A stretch of DNA of 64,000 nucleotides, from positions 69,015,992-69,079,991 of the forward strand of contig CM077600.1 of NCBI GenBank assembly GCA_039654915.1, in the 5' to 3' direction. The notes under the pieces are model-generated. The model made no database searches, was not told where the DNA came from, and saw only the letters and a list, made by a program, of their open reading frames with translations. Source of the stretch: Aquilaria yunnanensis. Taxonomy: Eukaryota > Streptophyta > Magnoliopsida > Malvales > Thymelaeaceae. Shown here in pieces: positions 1-11,000 of this stretch (the stretch's first letter is position 1; every line of letters begins with the position of its first letter). Made by a program: the position numbers and the translations under genes.

Positions 1-258
1 GATGGAACTTAGATTGTGGTCCTCCCTTGGCTCCCCCCTCCTTGGAAGCCCATTGTCATGCTAATGCCCTTCTTCCTCCTCGGGTTCTTCTCTCATTGGA
101 CCTCTCCTTGATTGTAAGATAGGATTTGGTCTCCTTGGCAACCTCAAGTCAATGTCTTCAATCCTCCCAACAAGCCTATTGAGAGTTTCTTGAAGCTCTT
201 TCATGGTTGGCTCATCATTGTGTCTCACTTCCATCCTCCTATCCTCCTGGCCCTCCAT
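1..258 (-). pseudogene. CRM-1 gag, N-terminal part, with a stop codon
   Basis: The start is taken at the Met codon 256-258 (MEGQEDRRMEV), the same start as in the two other gag copies here. The product would be the acidic/basic N-terminus of the Gag polyprotein that packages element RNA in cytoplasmic particles. The reading frame contains an in-frame TAG at about 58-60, where the related copies have a Trp codon in the segment GHWHD. The frame then continues to the window edge, so the coding region is truncated by the window and inactivated by the stop. Family assignment rests on near identity to the gag at 35000-35611, which continues into a recognisable CRM-like capsid. Confidence 0.8.
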
Positions 259-822
259 ACTCTTGAAAATAACAAAGATCCTCACAAACACTCACCTCAC
301 GTGTTTCACTCAAAATATGAACACTCAAAACACTCAATTTGTTAGTGAGATATTGCTATTCAAAGAGTTCTCAAAAGTTCTAAGAAAACTATCCTCAAAG
401 CACACAAGAAAACTTGAATTTTTGAAGAACTATTTTGACTCCAAAAGAGATAGGCTAAACAAGCTTTAAAAGACTCTAGGAAGCCCTTGCAATTGATGAT
501 TACAAGAACCACAAAGAAAGCTTTTTGGCTCAAAAACAATGGGATAGGTTTTGGGGCACAAAACTTTCAACACTTTGAGAAAACTTCTTTTTTTGCAAGC
601 TTTCTTCTTTCTTTTCTTTTTCTTTCTCTTCTTTTTTTTTTCTCCTTCCTTTTTTTTTCTTTTTTTTTTCTTGCTGTTTTGATGCTAAAACAACTTTCTG
701 CTTCAAGTTCCTTGCTGCCAAAGACAAAAAGTTAGAATTCATTTTAGACAAAACAAGAAACTAGTGAAATTGGCACAATTTGAAATAACTTTGGTTGTAC
801 CGAAACTTCCTGAATTTGGATC
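259..822 (-). other. CRM-1 5' leader with purine-rich tract
   Basis: Untranslated leader between the primer site and gag, read on the minus strand. No gene is seen. Positions about 590-675 are almost purely pyrimidine on the plus strand, so the element RNA carries a long A/G-rich tract. The same tract is present at 35940-36070 (CRM-3) and, in the other orientation, at 41880-42000 (non-autonomous CRM). It is therefore a conserved property of the family leader; a role in packaging or translation is only a guess. Confidence 0.7.
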
Positions 823-827
823 CTTCT

Positions 828-1581
828 TGATGCCCTGAGACATGTTCACTGGAAGGCATGGTGACTTCCGAGAGGACTTCCTGTGAGGGAGTGCATCTGG
901 AGTTGAGGTTTCCCAGGGGAATGTGCCTGAAAAGCTTAGAGAAGAGGGTTAGGAGGTCCCCGGGGTGCTTTTCCAGGGAGGAGCCTCTGACGCCCAAGTC
1001 AATTTCCTGAGAAGGTAAGGGGGAAGCCGATGGCATGTATTTTAGTGGGCTTGCCTGTATTTTCTTGAGGAGGAGGAGTCGAACCCCTTACCAGGGTCTA
1101 TTCCCTGGTATTTATAGAGAAGCCCAGCCCATTTAGATGACGACACGTGTTCGGTCGGATGTTCTCTAAGTTTCTGGGCGTAGGGGGCGAGTAGCCGATG
1201 GCAGGCTCCTTGAGTCTTGAACCGAGACAGGTCGTGACAAGACCTGGACGGCGTCGGCGTGTCAAATCACTGTTTGAGGTGACATGTAGCGTCTGTGGGC
1301 GGCATGTCAGAGGCTCCTTAAATGCTCATACCGTACTCCTGAAGTCCTTGGACGAGGTCGCCCTCTGACGCGGACGGTGCCCCTTCGGGAAATGTGCCCG
1401 TAGTTCGGGGAGTTCCTTGATTCAGGGTTCCGCCTTCGGGGAGATCCTCTTCAGCTTGCAATAGTTGATTCTCCATCTCCGAAGGCGATCTATTTAGTAC
1501 CTCGGGCGGGCTAATAGTATCCTCGCGTTTCCTGACGCTCCGAGTTCGGGTCAGATAGAGGCGATAGCCCTTCGGCTATCA
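828..1581 (-). repeat. Tat 3' LTR
   Basis: 754-bp LTR bounded by TGATGCCC and GGCTATCA and paired with 20199-20948. A TATA box on the minus strand (TATAAATA, reverse complement of 1109-1116) matches the one in the 5' LTR. By eye the two LTRs differ at several percent of positions, most densely in the first 80 bp. Confidence 0.92.
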
Positions 1582-1596
1582 CATGCCCCCCTTTGG
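1582..1596 (-). other. Tat polypurine tract
   Basis: On the minus strand this reads CCAAAGGGGGGCATG immediately before the 3' LTR. It is the expected primer site for plus-strand DNA synthesis. Confidence 0.85.
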
Positions 1597-2016
1597 AAAG
1601 CCAAAGTGGAGACTTCGGTTTGTAGTCTTTCCGAGGATGCACTTTGGGAGTTTTTAGGGAGTAAAACCTGTGCCGAAGGTACGCCTCTTGCCCGAAGATA
1701 TGGGCTGTTCGGCTATGGCCTGTCTTTTGGTGTCTTCGAGGCAACTTACTTCTTTCCTTTTTCCTTTTGCAGGACTGTGCAACGTCGTGTCTCATGGCCA
1801 GGCGTGTCAATCTGGAGCGGCGCGTCCCAGTTTTTTAGGGGTGTCAGAAGGCGTGTCCCCTATTTTGACGCGGGGGCTGACACATGGCACACTGTCATTA
1901 GAGGAGAGTCACGTCGGTTACAGAGGGCGCGTCTTTTTAGACGCAGGGAACAGTTATGGCGACTGTTCGCCTTCAAGGGGTATTTATGACGCCGGTTCGT
2001 CTACCCACCTTTGGCC

Positions 2017-2025
2017 TATATATAG
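2017..2025 (+). promoter_or_regulatory. TATA box for the antisense gene
   Basis: TATATATAG on the plus strand lies about 245 bp upstream of the ATG at 2271. It sits in GC-richer sequence between the polypurine tract and the antisense gene. It is on the strand opposite to the element promoter and is the best candidate promoter for the extra gene. Confidence 0.55.
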
Positions 2026-2270
2026 CCCATTCCATCATAAGTTCCTTTTTTTGCTTCTGCTCTTTTCCCTGCTTGTAACTGTTTTTTCCCCTTCTTTCCA
2101 CGGCGGTGCTGTTTGACAGAGTTTTTTCCTGCAATCTTTCACGACGGCGACTTCAAACCCAGATTTTGGCAAGTCATTTGGTGGGTTTTCGATTTCCAGA
2201 ATCCTCTGATTTTTAGAGTATTTTCGGAAGTTGTTTTCTTTCCTTTTTTCGAACTCGTTTCTTAGCCAAC

Positions 2271-4666
2271 ATGCCTGTTCCCGAGAGCTGGCAACCCCTT
2301 TTGTCTCACCCTTGCTGCACCACCCCCAAAAAACTAGCAAGATGGAAGAAAAAGTTCTTTTTTCCTTCGTATGCCGTTACGAGGTTGCCTCGTTCTGACC
2401 AATTTTGCTTTTTGAACCGTAGTAATGAGGTTACCGTTTTTCGAGCCCAACTGAAGGCCGGACTTCGGTACCCTCATCCGAAGATGATTTGCGAGTTCTG
2501 CCAATTCCATGGCATTGCCGTAAATCAACTTCCACTGAACTTGTATTCCTATTTTAACGCCTTCATCTGCATGTGTGGCATCTTCGGGATAGAACCTCAC
2601 TTTGTTATTTTTATGCAATACTACAAGCTTTTCATGGTCCCGAAGGGTGGCTTTTATTTCATGCTACCTCGGGGATCCGGGAGCAAAAAATATATGTTCA
2701 CCTTTGCCACCAAGGACAGCTGGCGAGGGTGGCAACAAAAATTTTTCTTTCTGAAGATGAAGGAGGCCTGATCGCATGTTCCGACCAAGTGGGCTCAGGG
2801 AAAGCTGGAGATGGACGTCGTCGATCCGAAGATAATGCTAACTCCAGAGTTGGCTTCTGTCTTCGCGGACTTCGACGGACGTATTCGGGCTGTCTCTGAC
2901 TGGGGTCCCAAGGTCTCCTCGCAGTCTCTCTACCCCTTCCCCATCAATTGGAGGTTAATGACCGAGGAGGTTCTTCGGGAGCTAGGGGTAGTGAAGGAGC
3001 ACAAGACTGACCTTGAGATGCCAGCTCTTGCCATCGCCGAGAAGGATTCTTGGTTGGTGAAACTCCTTCGGGGGGAAGTTACTTTCGAAACTTTGTTCGA
3101 GAGTAAGTTATCTCTGGCTCCCTTTGTTATGGTTTTCATTTTGGATTCACGCTGATATCTTCTTTCTTTTCCAGAGATGGGTGACGGTACTGCTGCCTTC
3201 TACAAATCCCTTTTCACTAGCCAAGTTGAGAAGGGTGAGCAGACAAAGAAGGCCGTCTCCTGAAGACGGAAAACGTCTGGGGCTGGGCCATCTATGGCCA
3301 AACAGGCGAAGAAGGATGCGCCCCCTCCTCTCCCAGAGATTCCCGTGGAGGTGCGCGAAGAGCCCGAGGCTGCTGCTGTCCCGCCGGCCGAGGTCATTGC
3401 TGACATTGCTGCTCAGAGTCCCACTCGTTCGGCGACTCTTCTAGATGCTTTGGTAGAGGCCCCTTCCGCCGAAGAGCGACGTAAACGCAAGGGCAAGGGG
3501 ATTTCTACCGAGGAGGCTTCAGACGACGACGTCGCCGAGGTGCCCGCAGGTTTGTTTTTCTAACAAACTGAGGTGCCTTCTTTTTTGTGGGTTTTGAGAT
3601 TTTCTTGCCTTGACCAATTTTTTATTTTTGCCATGTAGGGGAGATATCATCTCCGGGTTGGGTGGCCGAGCACGCCCGAAAGCGGGCCCTTCGGGTCCCC
3701 ATATCCCGAAGGGAAAGGTCCCGAAGGAGCCTTTCTGGACTTTTACGGAGGACATGAATTTGTACTCCGGAGACTGCCAGCAAATGGCTAAGGAGATCTC
3801 GAAGGGGGTGCTTACTGAGGCCTCCTTCAAGGCCATCGCGGAGGCTCACCCTGACGATGACTCTCTTGCCGCGAAGGTTTCTGAGCACGCTGCCCAGGTA
3901 CGCCTCTCGCCTTTGTGCTTTTCCTTTTGATTTCCTCCAAATGTCTGGCTCTTCTAACTTTGTCTTTGTTTCTCTACAGCTGCTGGGGTACGCTGGTTTC
4001 CTCAGAGTTCGGGTGGCGAGGCAGGCGCTGTTCCGAGCCTCGGCCTTAAGCACCATAGACCAATATAAGGCCAAGTGCTCGGAACTGGCCACACAGAACG
4101 CGCATCTGGCTCAAGCTGCAGAAAAGGAGGTTGCTGCCGTTTGGGAGGAGTTCCTGAAGGAAAAGGAAGAACTTTTGAAGGACTCCTCCCAGAAGATTTC
4201 TGACCTCAGCTCCCAGGTGGCGGAGTTGATTTTGGTGAATGAGGCAGTTCAAAAGGAGAAGTCAGAATCAGAGGCTCTCCTGGCGAAGGTGCTTGAGGAG
4301 AAAGCCACGCTTCAAGCCGAGGTCGAGTCTTTGAAGAAGGAGTCGGAGAAGAAGAAGATGAAGGCGCTGAAGAAGAAGGTCACGGATATGAAGGAGGACC
4401 TTGAAGACCTCGGTGTCGAGAAGGACAAATCTGACCAGATGACCAAAGTTGGTTTTCAGGACGAGTTTTGCCTCGCTCGTCATCAAGTTCTTCAAAGGTT
4501 CCTAGATTTGGACCTTTCTTTTTTGGAGGCTCTGAACATTCCCGAGGGGCCTTGGTGGTCTTGGTCCAAGATCGAGCATTTGAACCTGCCCCCTTCGCTT
4601 TCGGCGCCGAAGGTTGTGGAGAAGGACGCTGGAGCTGGTGGCTCCCAGGACGCCGAGAATCCTTAG
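2271..4666 (+). pseudogene. Antisense additional gene of the Tat element, spliced, coiled-coil protein
   Basis: The gene lies opposite to gag-pol, between integrase and the 3' LTR. The first exon resembles the 'putative gypsy type transposon' domain (Pfam PF04195), with the block GLRYPHPKMICEFCQFHGI followed by the hydrophobic NLYSYFNAFICMCGIFGIEP. Exons can be read at 2271-3102, 3175-3549, 3639-3897 and 3980-4666. The introns are 72, 89 and 82 nt; introns 1 and 3 have strong signals (GTAAGT...TTTTCCAG; CAG/GTACGC...CTACAG). Phases match at introns 1 and 3, while exon 3 appears to have lost one base. The last exon encodes a long Glu/Lys/Ala coiled coil (about 4040-4440) and a conserved-looking end. 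In-frame TGA codons at 2769-2771 and 3261-3263 inactivate this copy. Molecular function is unknown in the family. Confidence 0.75.
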
Positions 4667-4748
4667 TTTGTTCTAGGGCGCTTTGCCTTATTTTCCTTCT
4701 CTTTTGTACTTCTTCTTCTGGCTATCTTCCTTTTCTTGTAAGCAAATT

Positions 4749-5735
4749 TGATGCGAACCCCGATGGTATAACGACCATGAAACTCGCCCAAGATGTTTTT
4801 CAAGCTCCACAAGACATCAAAGAGACTGGGTTTGAAGACCGCCACCCCTAATCAACCTGTGATTAGAAACGAGAAGTATAGAACTCCAAGAACACAAGCA
4901 CACTTGTGCACCAAGGCAGTCCGCAAAGAACCAAAGAGAAAACCTCTCCAAAGAGCAATATTATTTCAAAAATTTTCTGTATGTTTACATCCAGAATATG
5001 TGCCTTTATATAGGCCTAAACTAGGGTTAAAAGCTGGGCAAAATTCGCAACCTAAATCCCTTAGGAATCCTAGATACAAAGACATAGGAAATCCTAGTCA
5101 AATTAGGACTCTAATTCCTAGTTTGAACAAGTTTAATAAATGCAGCGTATTCCACATGCCCAAAACGATTTAATACTATTCCATAGCCTAAATAACTTCC
5201 TAAATAATGTATCTAAATAGGATTTGAACGAAAATAAAATATAAATACAAGATTAAACCCGAAAACTCCCAAATAGCCTTTTTGGGTGCAGTTTGGGCAC
5301 TTTAAGGTTCTCTCTTGTATCTTCCACTCCAAGCTTGAATCTTTGAGTTCCAATGGCATGAATCTTCATCTTAGATGTGGTAATGAAGGTCTGGAAAGTT
5401 AGAGCTCAAAAATCCAGCTTGTGGACACAAAATGCATCAAGAACGCTTAAGGTGGCTCAAATGGTGCACTTTGAGTGGTGTCCTTGGTGACCTTGTTTTG
5501 TGACTTATCTAAGCACTCCAGAACTGAGTACCAAGCATATCCATCATGTCCATATTGTGTCTTGAAAGTTCCAGCAGCTCCTTGTAAAGTTTCATGTCCA
5601 TTCTCCATGAAGAAACTTGAAACAAAGCCTTGTAGTGCACTTGAGAGCTCCTTAGCTTTCTTCCTTGTCATAGGTCCACTAGAAACCTTCAATGGGTCCT
5701 TGCCTTCTCCATGTGTGCCTTCCTTGATCATATCA
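4749..5735 (-). repeat. CRM-2 3' LTR
   Basis: 987-bp LTR, ending TGATATGATC on the right when read on the minus strand and GCATCA on the left. The polypurine tract follows at 5736-5750. The last 96 codons of the pol frame lie inside this LTR (stop at 5447). Confidence 0.9.
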
Positions 5736-7659
5736 ACTCCCCCTTCCTTAGAAGGATTTGTCCACGAATCTGCATGTTCAAATAGAGACAAATCAGAAAC
5801 ATTAAAAGTAGCACTCACATTATACTCACCCGGCAAGTCTAGCATGTATGCATTGTCATTGATCTTTTTAATGACTTGGAATGGACCATCTCCTCTTGGA
5901 TGAAGCTTAGTCTTCCTTGCAGCTGGAAATCTTTCTTTTCTCATGTGTAACCAAACCCAATCTCCAGGCTCAAACACAACTCTCCTTCGGCCTTGATTGG
6001 CTTTTTTAGCAACTTGTTGATTTTTGAGTTCAATTTGTTGCTTAACCTTCTCATGCAACTTCTTGATGCTCTCGGCCTTCTTACTACCATCCAAACTAGA
6101 TACCTCATGAGTAGGTAAGGGTAAAAGATCCAATGGCGTTAAAGGATTAAAACCATAAACAATCTCAAAAGGTGACAAATTAGTAGTAGAATGCATGGAT
6201 CTATTATAAGCAAATTCTACATGAGGCAAACAATCTTCCCAAGCTTTCAAATTTTTACCAATGATAGCCCTAAGCATGGAACCTAAAGTCCTATTAGTTA
6301 CCTCAGTTTGCCCATCAGTTTGTGGGTGACAAGATGTAGAAAACAAAAGCTTAGTTCCTAACTTACCCCACAAAGTCCTCCAAAAGTGGCTTAGAAACTT
6401 AGTATCTCTATCCGAAACTATTGTTCTAGGAACACCATGAAGTCTAACAATTTCTTTGAAAAACAATTCAGCCACATGAATAGCATCATCAGTTTTATTG
6501 CATGGAATAAAATGAGCCATCTTAGAAAACCTATCAACAACAACAAAGATTGAGTCACGGTTTCCTTTAGTCCTAGGCAATCCAACAATGAAGTCCATAG
6601 AAATATCTACCCATGGATGACTAGGTGTAGGAAGTGGTGTGTATAACCCATGTGAAGTGTGAGTGGATTTTGCCTTCCTATATGCAATGCATTGCTCACA
6701 TACCTTCTTCACATCCTTTACCATATTCGGCCAATGGTAATGTTCCTTCAAAGTATGCAAAGTCTTGGCTTGTCCAAAGTGACCCATAAGTCCTCCACAA
6801 TGAGCTTCCTTTGTGAGCAATTCCCTCAAAGTTGTCTTTGGTATGCACAACCTGTTTTCTTTGAAAAGAAAGCCATTAACTTGGTAGAACATCTCAAAAG
6901 CAAACTTAGAACACTTAGAATAAATCTCACCGAAATCATCATCACTAGCATACAAATCCTTCAAGTGTTCAAAACCCAAAACTTTTGCATCTAAAGCCGA
7001 AAGTAAAGCATACCTTCTTGAAAGTGCATCCCCCACTATATTATCCTTCCCTTGCTTGTATTTGATAAAATATGGGAATGACTCAATAAACTCTACCCAT
7101 TTAGCATGCCTTCTATTCAACTTACCTTGCCCACTAAGAAACTTAAGGGCTTGGTGATCAGTGTGAATCACAAACTCTCTTGGCCACAAATAATGTTGCC
7201 AAGTCTCCAAAGCTCTTACCAAAGCATAGAGCTCCTTGTCATATGGGGGATAGTTCAAGCTAGCACCATTCAACTTCTCACTAAAGTATGCAATGGGGCG
7301 GCCTCCTTGCATCAACACAGCTCCAATGCCTATACCTGAAGCATCACACTCAACTTCAAAAGTATTAGCAAAGTTAGGCAAAGCTAAAAGTGGTGCATGG
7401 CATAACTTGTCTTTTAACAACCCGAAAGCATCTTCTTGAGCTTTTCCCCACTTAAATCCCACATTCTTCTTTATAACTTCAGTTAGAGGTGCAGCAATGG
7501 TAGAAAAATTTCTAACAAACCTCCTATAGAAGCTAGCTAACCCATGGAATGATCTCACCTCAGTAATGGATGTTGGCGTCGGCCATTCTTGTATGGCTCT
7601 CACCTTCTCTTGATCTACCTCAATTCCATGTGAACTCACAACAAATCCAAGGAAAACAA
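5447..7659 (-). pseudogene. CRM-2 pol fragment: RT end, RNase H, integrase, CRM C-terminus
   Basis: An open frame of about 735 codons without stops, but lacking its start. In order it contains the thumb of reverse transcriptase ([18 protein letters not shown]), RNase H ([36 protein letters not shown]), the integrase zinc finger ([10 protein letters not shown]...CEQC), the integrase core ([25 protein letters not shown]) and the GPY/F-like C-terminus ([30 protein letters not shown]). The C-terminus continues through the polypurine tract ([11 protein letters not shown]) into the LTR. Chromovirus membership follows from the domain order and C-terminal motif. The copy is a 5'-truncated relic, although the surviving frame is intact. 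Confidence 0.9.
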
Positions 7660-7661
7660 AT

Positions 7662-8032
7662 CACAAGACATCAAAGAGACTGGGTTTGAAGACCCCCACC
7701 CCTAATCAACCTGTGATTAGAAACGAGAAGTATAGAACTCCAAGAACACAAGCACACTTGTGCACCAAGGCAGTCCGCAAAGAACCAAAGAGAAAACCTC
7801 TCCAAAGAGCAATATTATTTCAAAAATTTTCTGTATGTTTACATCCAGAATATGTGCCTTTATATAGGCCTAAACTAGGGTTAAAAGCTGGGCAAAATTC
7901 GCAGCCTAAATCCCTTAGGAATCCTAGATACAAAGACATAGGAAATCCTAGTCAAATTAGGACTCTAATTGCTAGTTTGAACAAGTTTAATAAATGCAGC
8001 GTATTCCACTTGCCCAAAATGATTTAATACTG
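7662..8032 (-). repeat. CRM-2 5' LTR fragment
   Basis: About 370 bp matching positions 4807-5175 of the paired LTR, missing the first 58 bp and about 560 bp of the other end. It is joined on the left to pol with about 2-3 bp of ambiguity and on the right to copia leader inside the sequence TACTGTGTAAATTG. Confidence 0.85.
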
Positions 8033-8071
8033 TGTAAATTGAACTAAAACATGTGAATTGCATCAATGTAG

Positions 8072-11000
8072 ATGGCTTGCAAGAATATAGTTGCAGAATT
8101 AAACCGTGACCTCAAATTGGATGGTGAAAACTATTCAATTTGGCAACAGAAGGTCAAATTCATTTTAACTGAGCAAGATACTCTTGATGTGCTCACTCAA
8201 GAGATCATGTCTCCTGCTGAGGGACAGGATAGGACTGCCTATGAGGCATTCCTTAAGAAGAACTCTATGTGTAGAGTCACTCTCCTCTCCACTATGGTGG
8301 ATGAGATTATGGTGGAATTCTCCATGCTTGAGAGGGCTAAGGCCATATGGGACTCAGTCAAGGCCAAGTATGGAGATGTTTCTATAGAGAAACAATGCTC
8401 AATGATTCTCAGGTTTGAGAAATATGTGAAGCGTGTTGATCACTCTATGAGTGCTCACTTGCGTGAGATGTCACGCATGATCCACCAACTCAGGACAGCA
8501 AGGCATGTGCTCACTGATGAGCAACAAGTGCAAGCAATAATCCGTTCCCTGCCCGATGAGGAATGGCAGTTGATGAAGGTCAACTTACGCCATAACCCTC
8601 AAATAATGTCATTTGATGACATTGCTCATCACCTCCTGCTTGAGGCTTAGGTGATGGCCCTTAAGGACCATTCTAAGGCATATGTTGCCTCATCCTCTAT
8701 CCAGAAGGGATGGAAGAAGAGTGGTGGCAAAGGAGGGCCAGGGAAGGGCAAGGGAAAAGGTCCTGCTTCCATGAAAAAGGTCAAAAAGAAGCGGGACATA
8801 AGCAAGCTGAAGTGCTTCAACTGTGGGTATAAAGGACACTTTGCAAAGGATTGCAAGGGTCCACCCAAGGTACATACATACCCTTCTACTTCCATTGTAC
8901 ATGTTGTGTCATGTACATTACTAACTGAGTGTAATTCTTTGTGGATTGTAGACTCGGGAGCAACAGACCACATAGCTCGGGACAAGTCCTGGTTTGTGGC
9001 TTACAGGAAGCTCTCAAAAGGAGCTAAGCATGTTTCAGTGGGAAATGATGCTAGGTTGGAAGTGGAAGGCATAGGAACATGTAGAATTCCTATAGATATT
9101 GGATATTTGTATCTAATAGATGTATTGTATGTACCAAACATTTGTAGAAATTTGATTTCTATAAGTTCTATGTTGAAGTACAATTATTGCTTTAATTTCT
9201 TTAATAATAATGTGTCCATTATTAAAGATGATCAGATAGTATGCACTTGCTCAGTTAATAATGGGCTTTATGATTTGAAGCCAACTGACCATTCTGTTGC
9301 AAGTCCTAGTTGCTATGTGACAGAGTTCACAAATGAAATGAGATGGCATGAGAGGTTGGGTCATATTGGTCAAGATAGAATGGACAAGCTAGCCAAGAGT
9401 GGCTTGCTAGGTTCCTTGACCAAGGTTGTCTTTCCAAGTTGCCAATCATGCCTAGAGGGCAAAGCCACAAGAAAGCCTTTTGGCAAAGCAACTAGGAGAA
9501 GTGAGGCACTAAGTTTAGTTCACTCTGGCCTGTGTGGGCCAATGAGGGTTGAATCCAGAAATGGATTTAAGTATTTCATCACATTCACAGATGATTACAC
9601 TCGATTCACCCACATCTACCTACTAAGAAACAAGGCAGAGGCCTTGGCATGCTTTGAGAAGTATGTACACTTGGTTGAGAACCAAGTAGGTAAGAAGGTT
9701 AAGTCCTTGAGGACAGATAGGGGTGGAGAGTATACATCAAATGCATTCAAGGCATTTTGTGACTTAAAGGGTATTGAAAGGGAGTTCACTCTTCCTTGGA
9801 CACCCCAACAAAATGGAGTGTCTGAGAGAAAAAATAGAACTCTTATGGACATGGTACGTTCCATGATGGCAAAGGCCAACTTAGACATCATTTATTGGAG
9901 TGATGCACTGCTGTGTACAGTTCATGTCCTCAATAGAGTACCCACCAAGAGTGTGAACTCTTCTCCATATGAGTTATGGAAGAAGAAAACTCCTAACCTA
10001 AGCTATTTACACCCTTGGGGTTGTTTAGCTTATGTTCACATAACGGACCATCCTTTGGGAAAGTTGGGTCCAAGAGGGAGGAGGTGTGCCTTCCTTGGTT
10101 ATGCTGAACAATCTAGGGGTTATGTGTTCTTGGATATAAGTCACAAAACTGGGAACATCTTTGATGCAAGGAATGCTAACTTTGTGGAGGATGAGTTTCC
10201 CAAAGTTGGTGAATGTGGTGACTTAACCTCATTAAGCCAGATCCTAGATGAGGATCAACCAAGTGTCATAAGGACACCTGAGACACATGCACCTACTCTA
10301 GAGGGAGTACCTCAACCACATGGAGTAATGGCTCCAGAAATACCTGTTGTTGTGCACCAACATGAGCAAGACCTCCAAGAGGAAGGTTTTGTTCAATAGG
10401 GAGTTAAGGATACTCAAGAGCAAAATGTTGAGCCTCAAGAGATGGAGCATGAGTTGCCTCCATTTCAACCTACATTGAGAAGATCAATAAGGAAATTTGG
10501 ACCACCTAAAGTGTGGTGGATCTTGGATAGTGAGGCAAATTTGGTTGCATCTGAGATAGATGAACCAAGTAACATTAAGGAGGCTCTTGAGGGTGCACAG
10601 AGGGAAGAGTGACTAAATGCAATGAAGGATGAGTTGCATTCAATGCATCTCAATGGGGTTTGGGAGCTAAGTGATCTTCCTCCAGGCCGTAAGGCAATTG
10701 GGAACAAGTGGGTTCTCAAGATCAAGGTGAACTCTGATGGAAGTATCGAAATATACAAGGCCCGTTTGTTGGCCAAGGGTTTTACACAGAAGGAGGGTGT
10801 TGATTTCAAAGACACCTTCTCTCCTGTTATAAAATTCACTTCCATCAGGATATTACTTGCCATCGTGGCAAATCTAGACCTAGAGTTACATCAGATGGAT
10901 GTAAAGACCGCCTTTCTCAATGGTGATTTGAGTAAGGAGATATATATGAGACAACCTGAGGGGTTGTCCAAAAGGGTCAAGAGGACAAGGTATGTAGATT

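Larger units (their letters stand above)
1..827 (-). mobile_element. CRM-type Ty3/gypsy element 1 (CRM-1), gag and leader half
   Basis: This is the internal part of a minus-strand chromovirus: the start of gag (1-258) and its leader (259-827). The sequence is collinear with the full-length CRM at 35350-36300. The element is split at 827 by a Tat retrotransposon and resumes at 20949 with the rest of the leader, the primer binding site and the 5' LTR. CTTCT at 823-827 is repeated at 20949-20953, which shows that the split is a clean insertion. The remainder of gag-pol and the 3' LTR lie left of the window. This must be one of the oldest insertions, because everything at 828-20948 landed in it. 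Confidence 0.85.
4749..8032 (-). mobile_element. CRM-type element 2 (CRM-2), internally deleted copy
   Basis: The block contains a complete 3' LTR (4749-5735), polypurine tract, the 3' half of pol (5447-7659) and then, directly fused, a fragment of the other LTR (7662-8032). Both LTR pieces share private variants (for example GCAGCGTATTCCAC) not seen in the other CRM LTRs here, so they come from one element. Gag, protease, most of RT, the leader, the primer site and both outer ends of the 5' LTR are missing. The left end abuts Tat sequence at 4748; the right end abuts copia leader at 8033 without a target duplication. Confidence 0.85.

Noticed and set aside
487..751. Short open frames over the pyrimidine tract (FFLLSFLF and KKKKGRRKKK types)
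   Set aside because: Low-complexity translations of the CRM leader tract on both strands; the same appear at 35838-36104 and 41816-42109.
2334..2618. Minus-strand frames opposite the Tat antisense gene
   Set aside because: They overlap recognisable plus-strand coding sequence and show no domain similarity.
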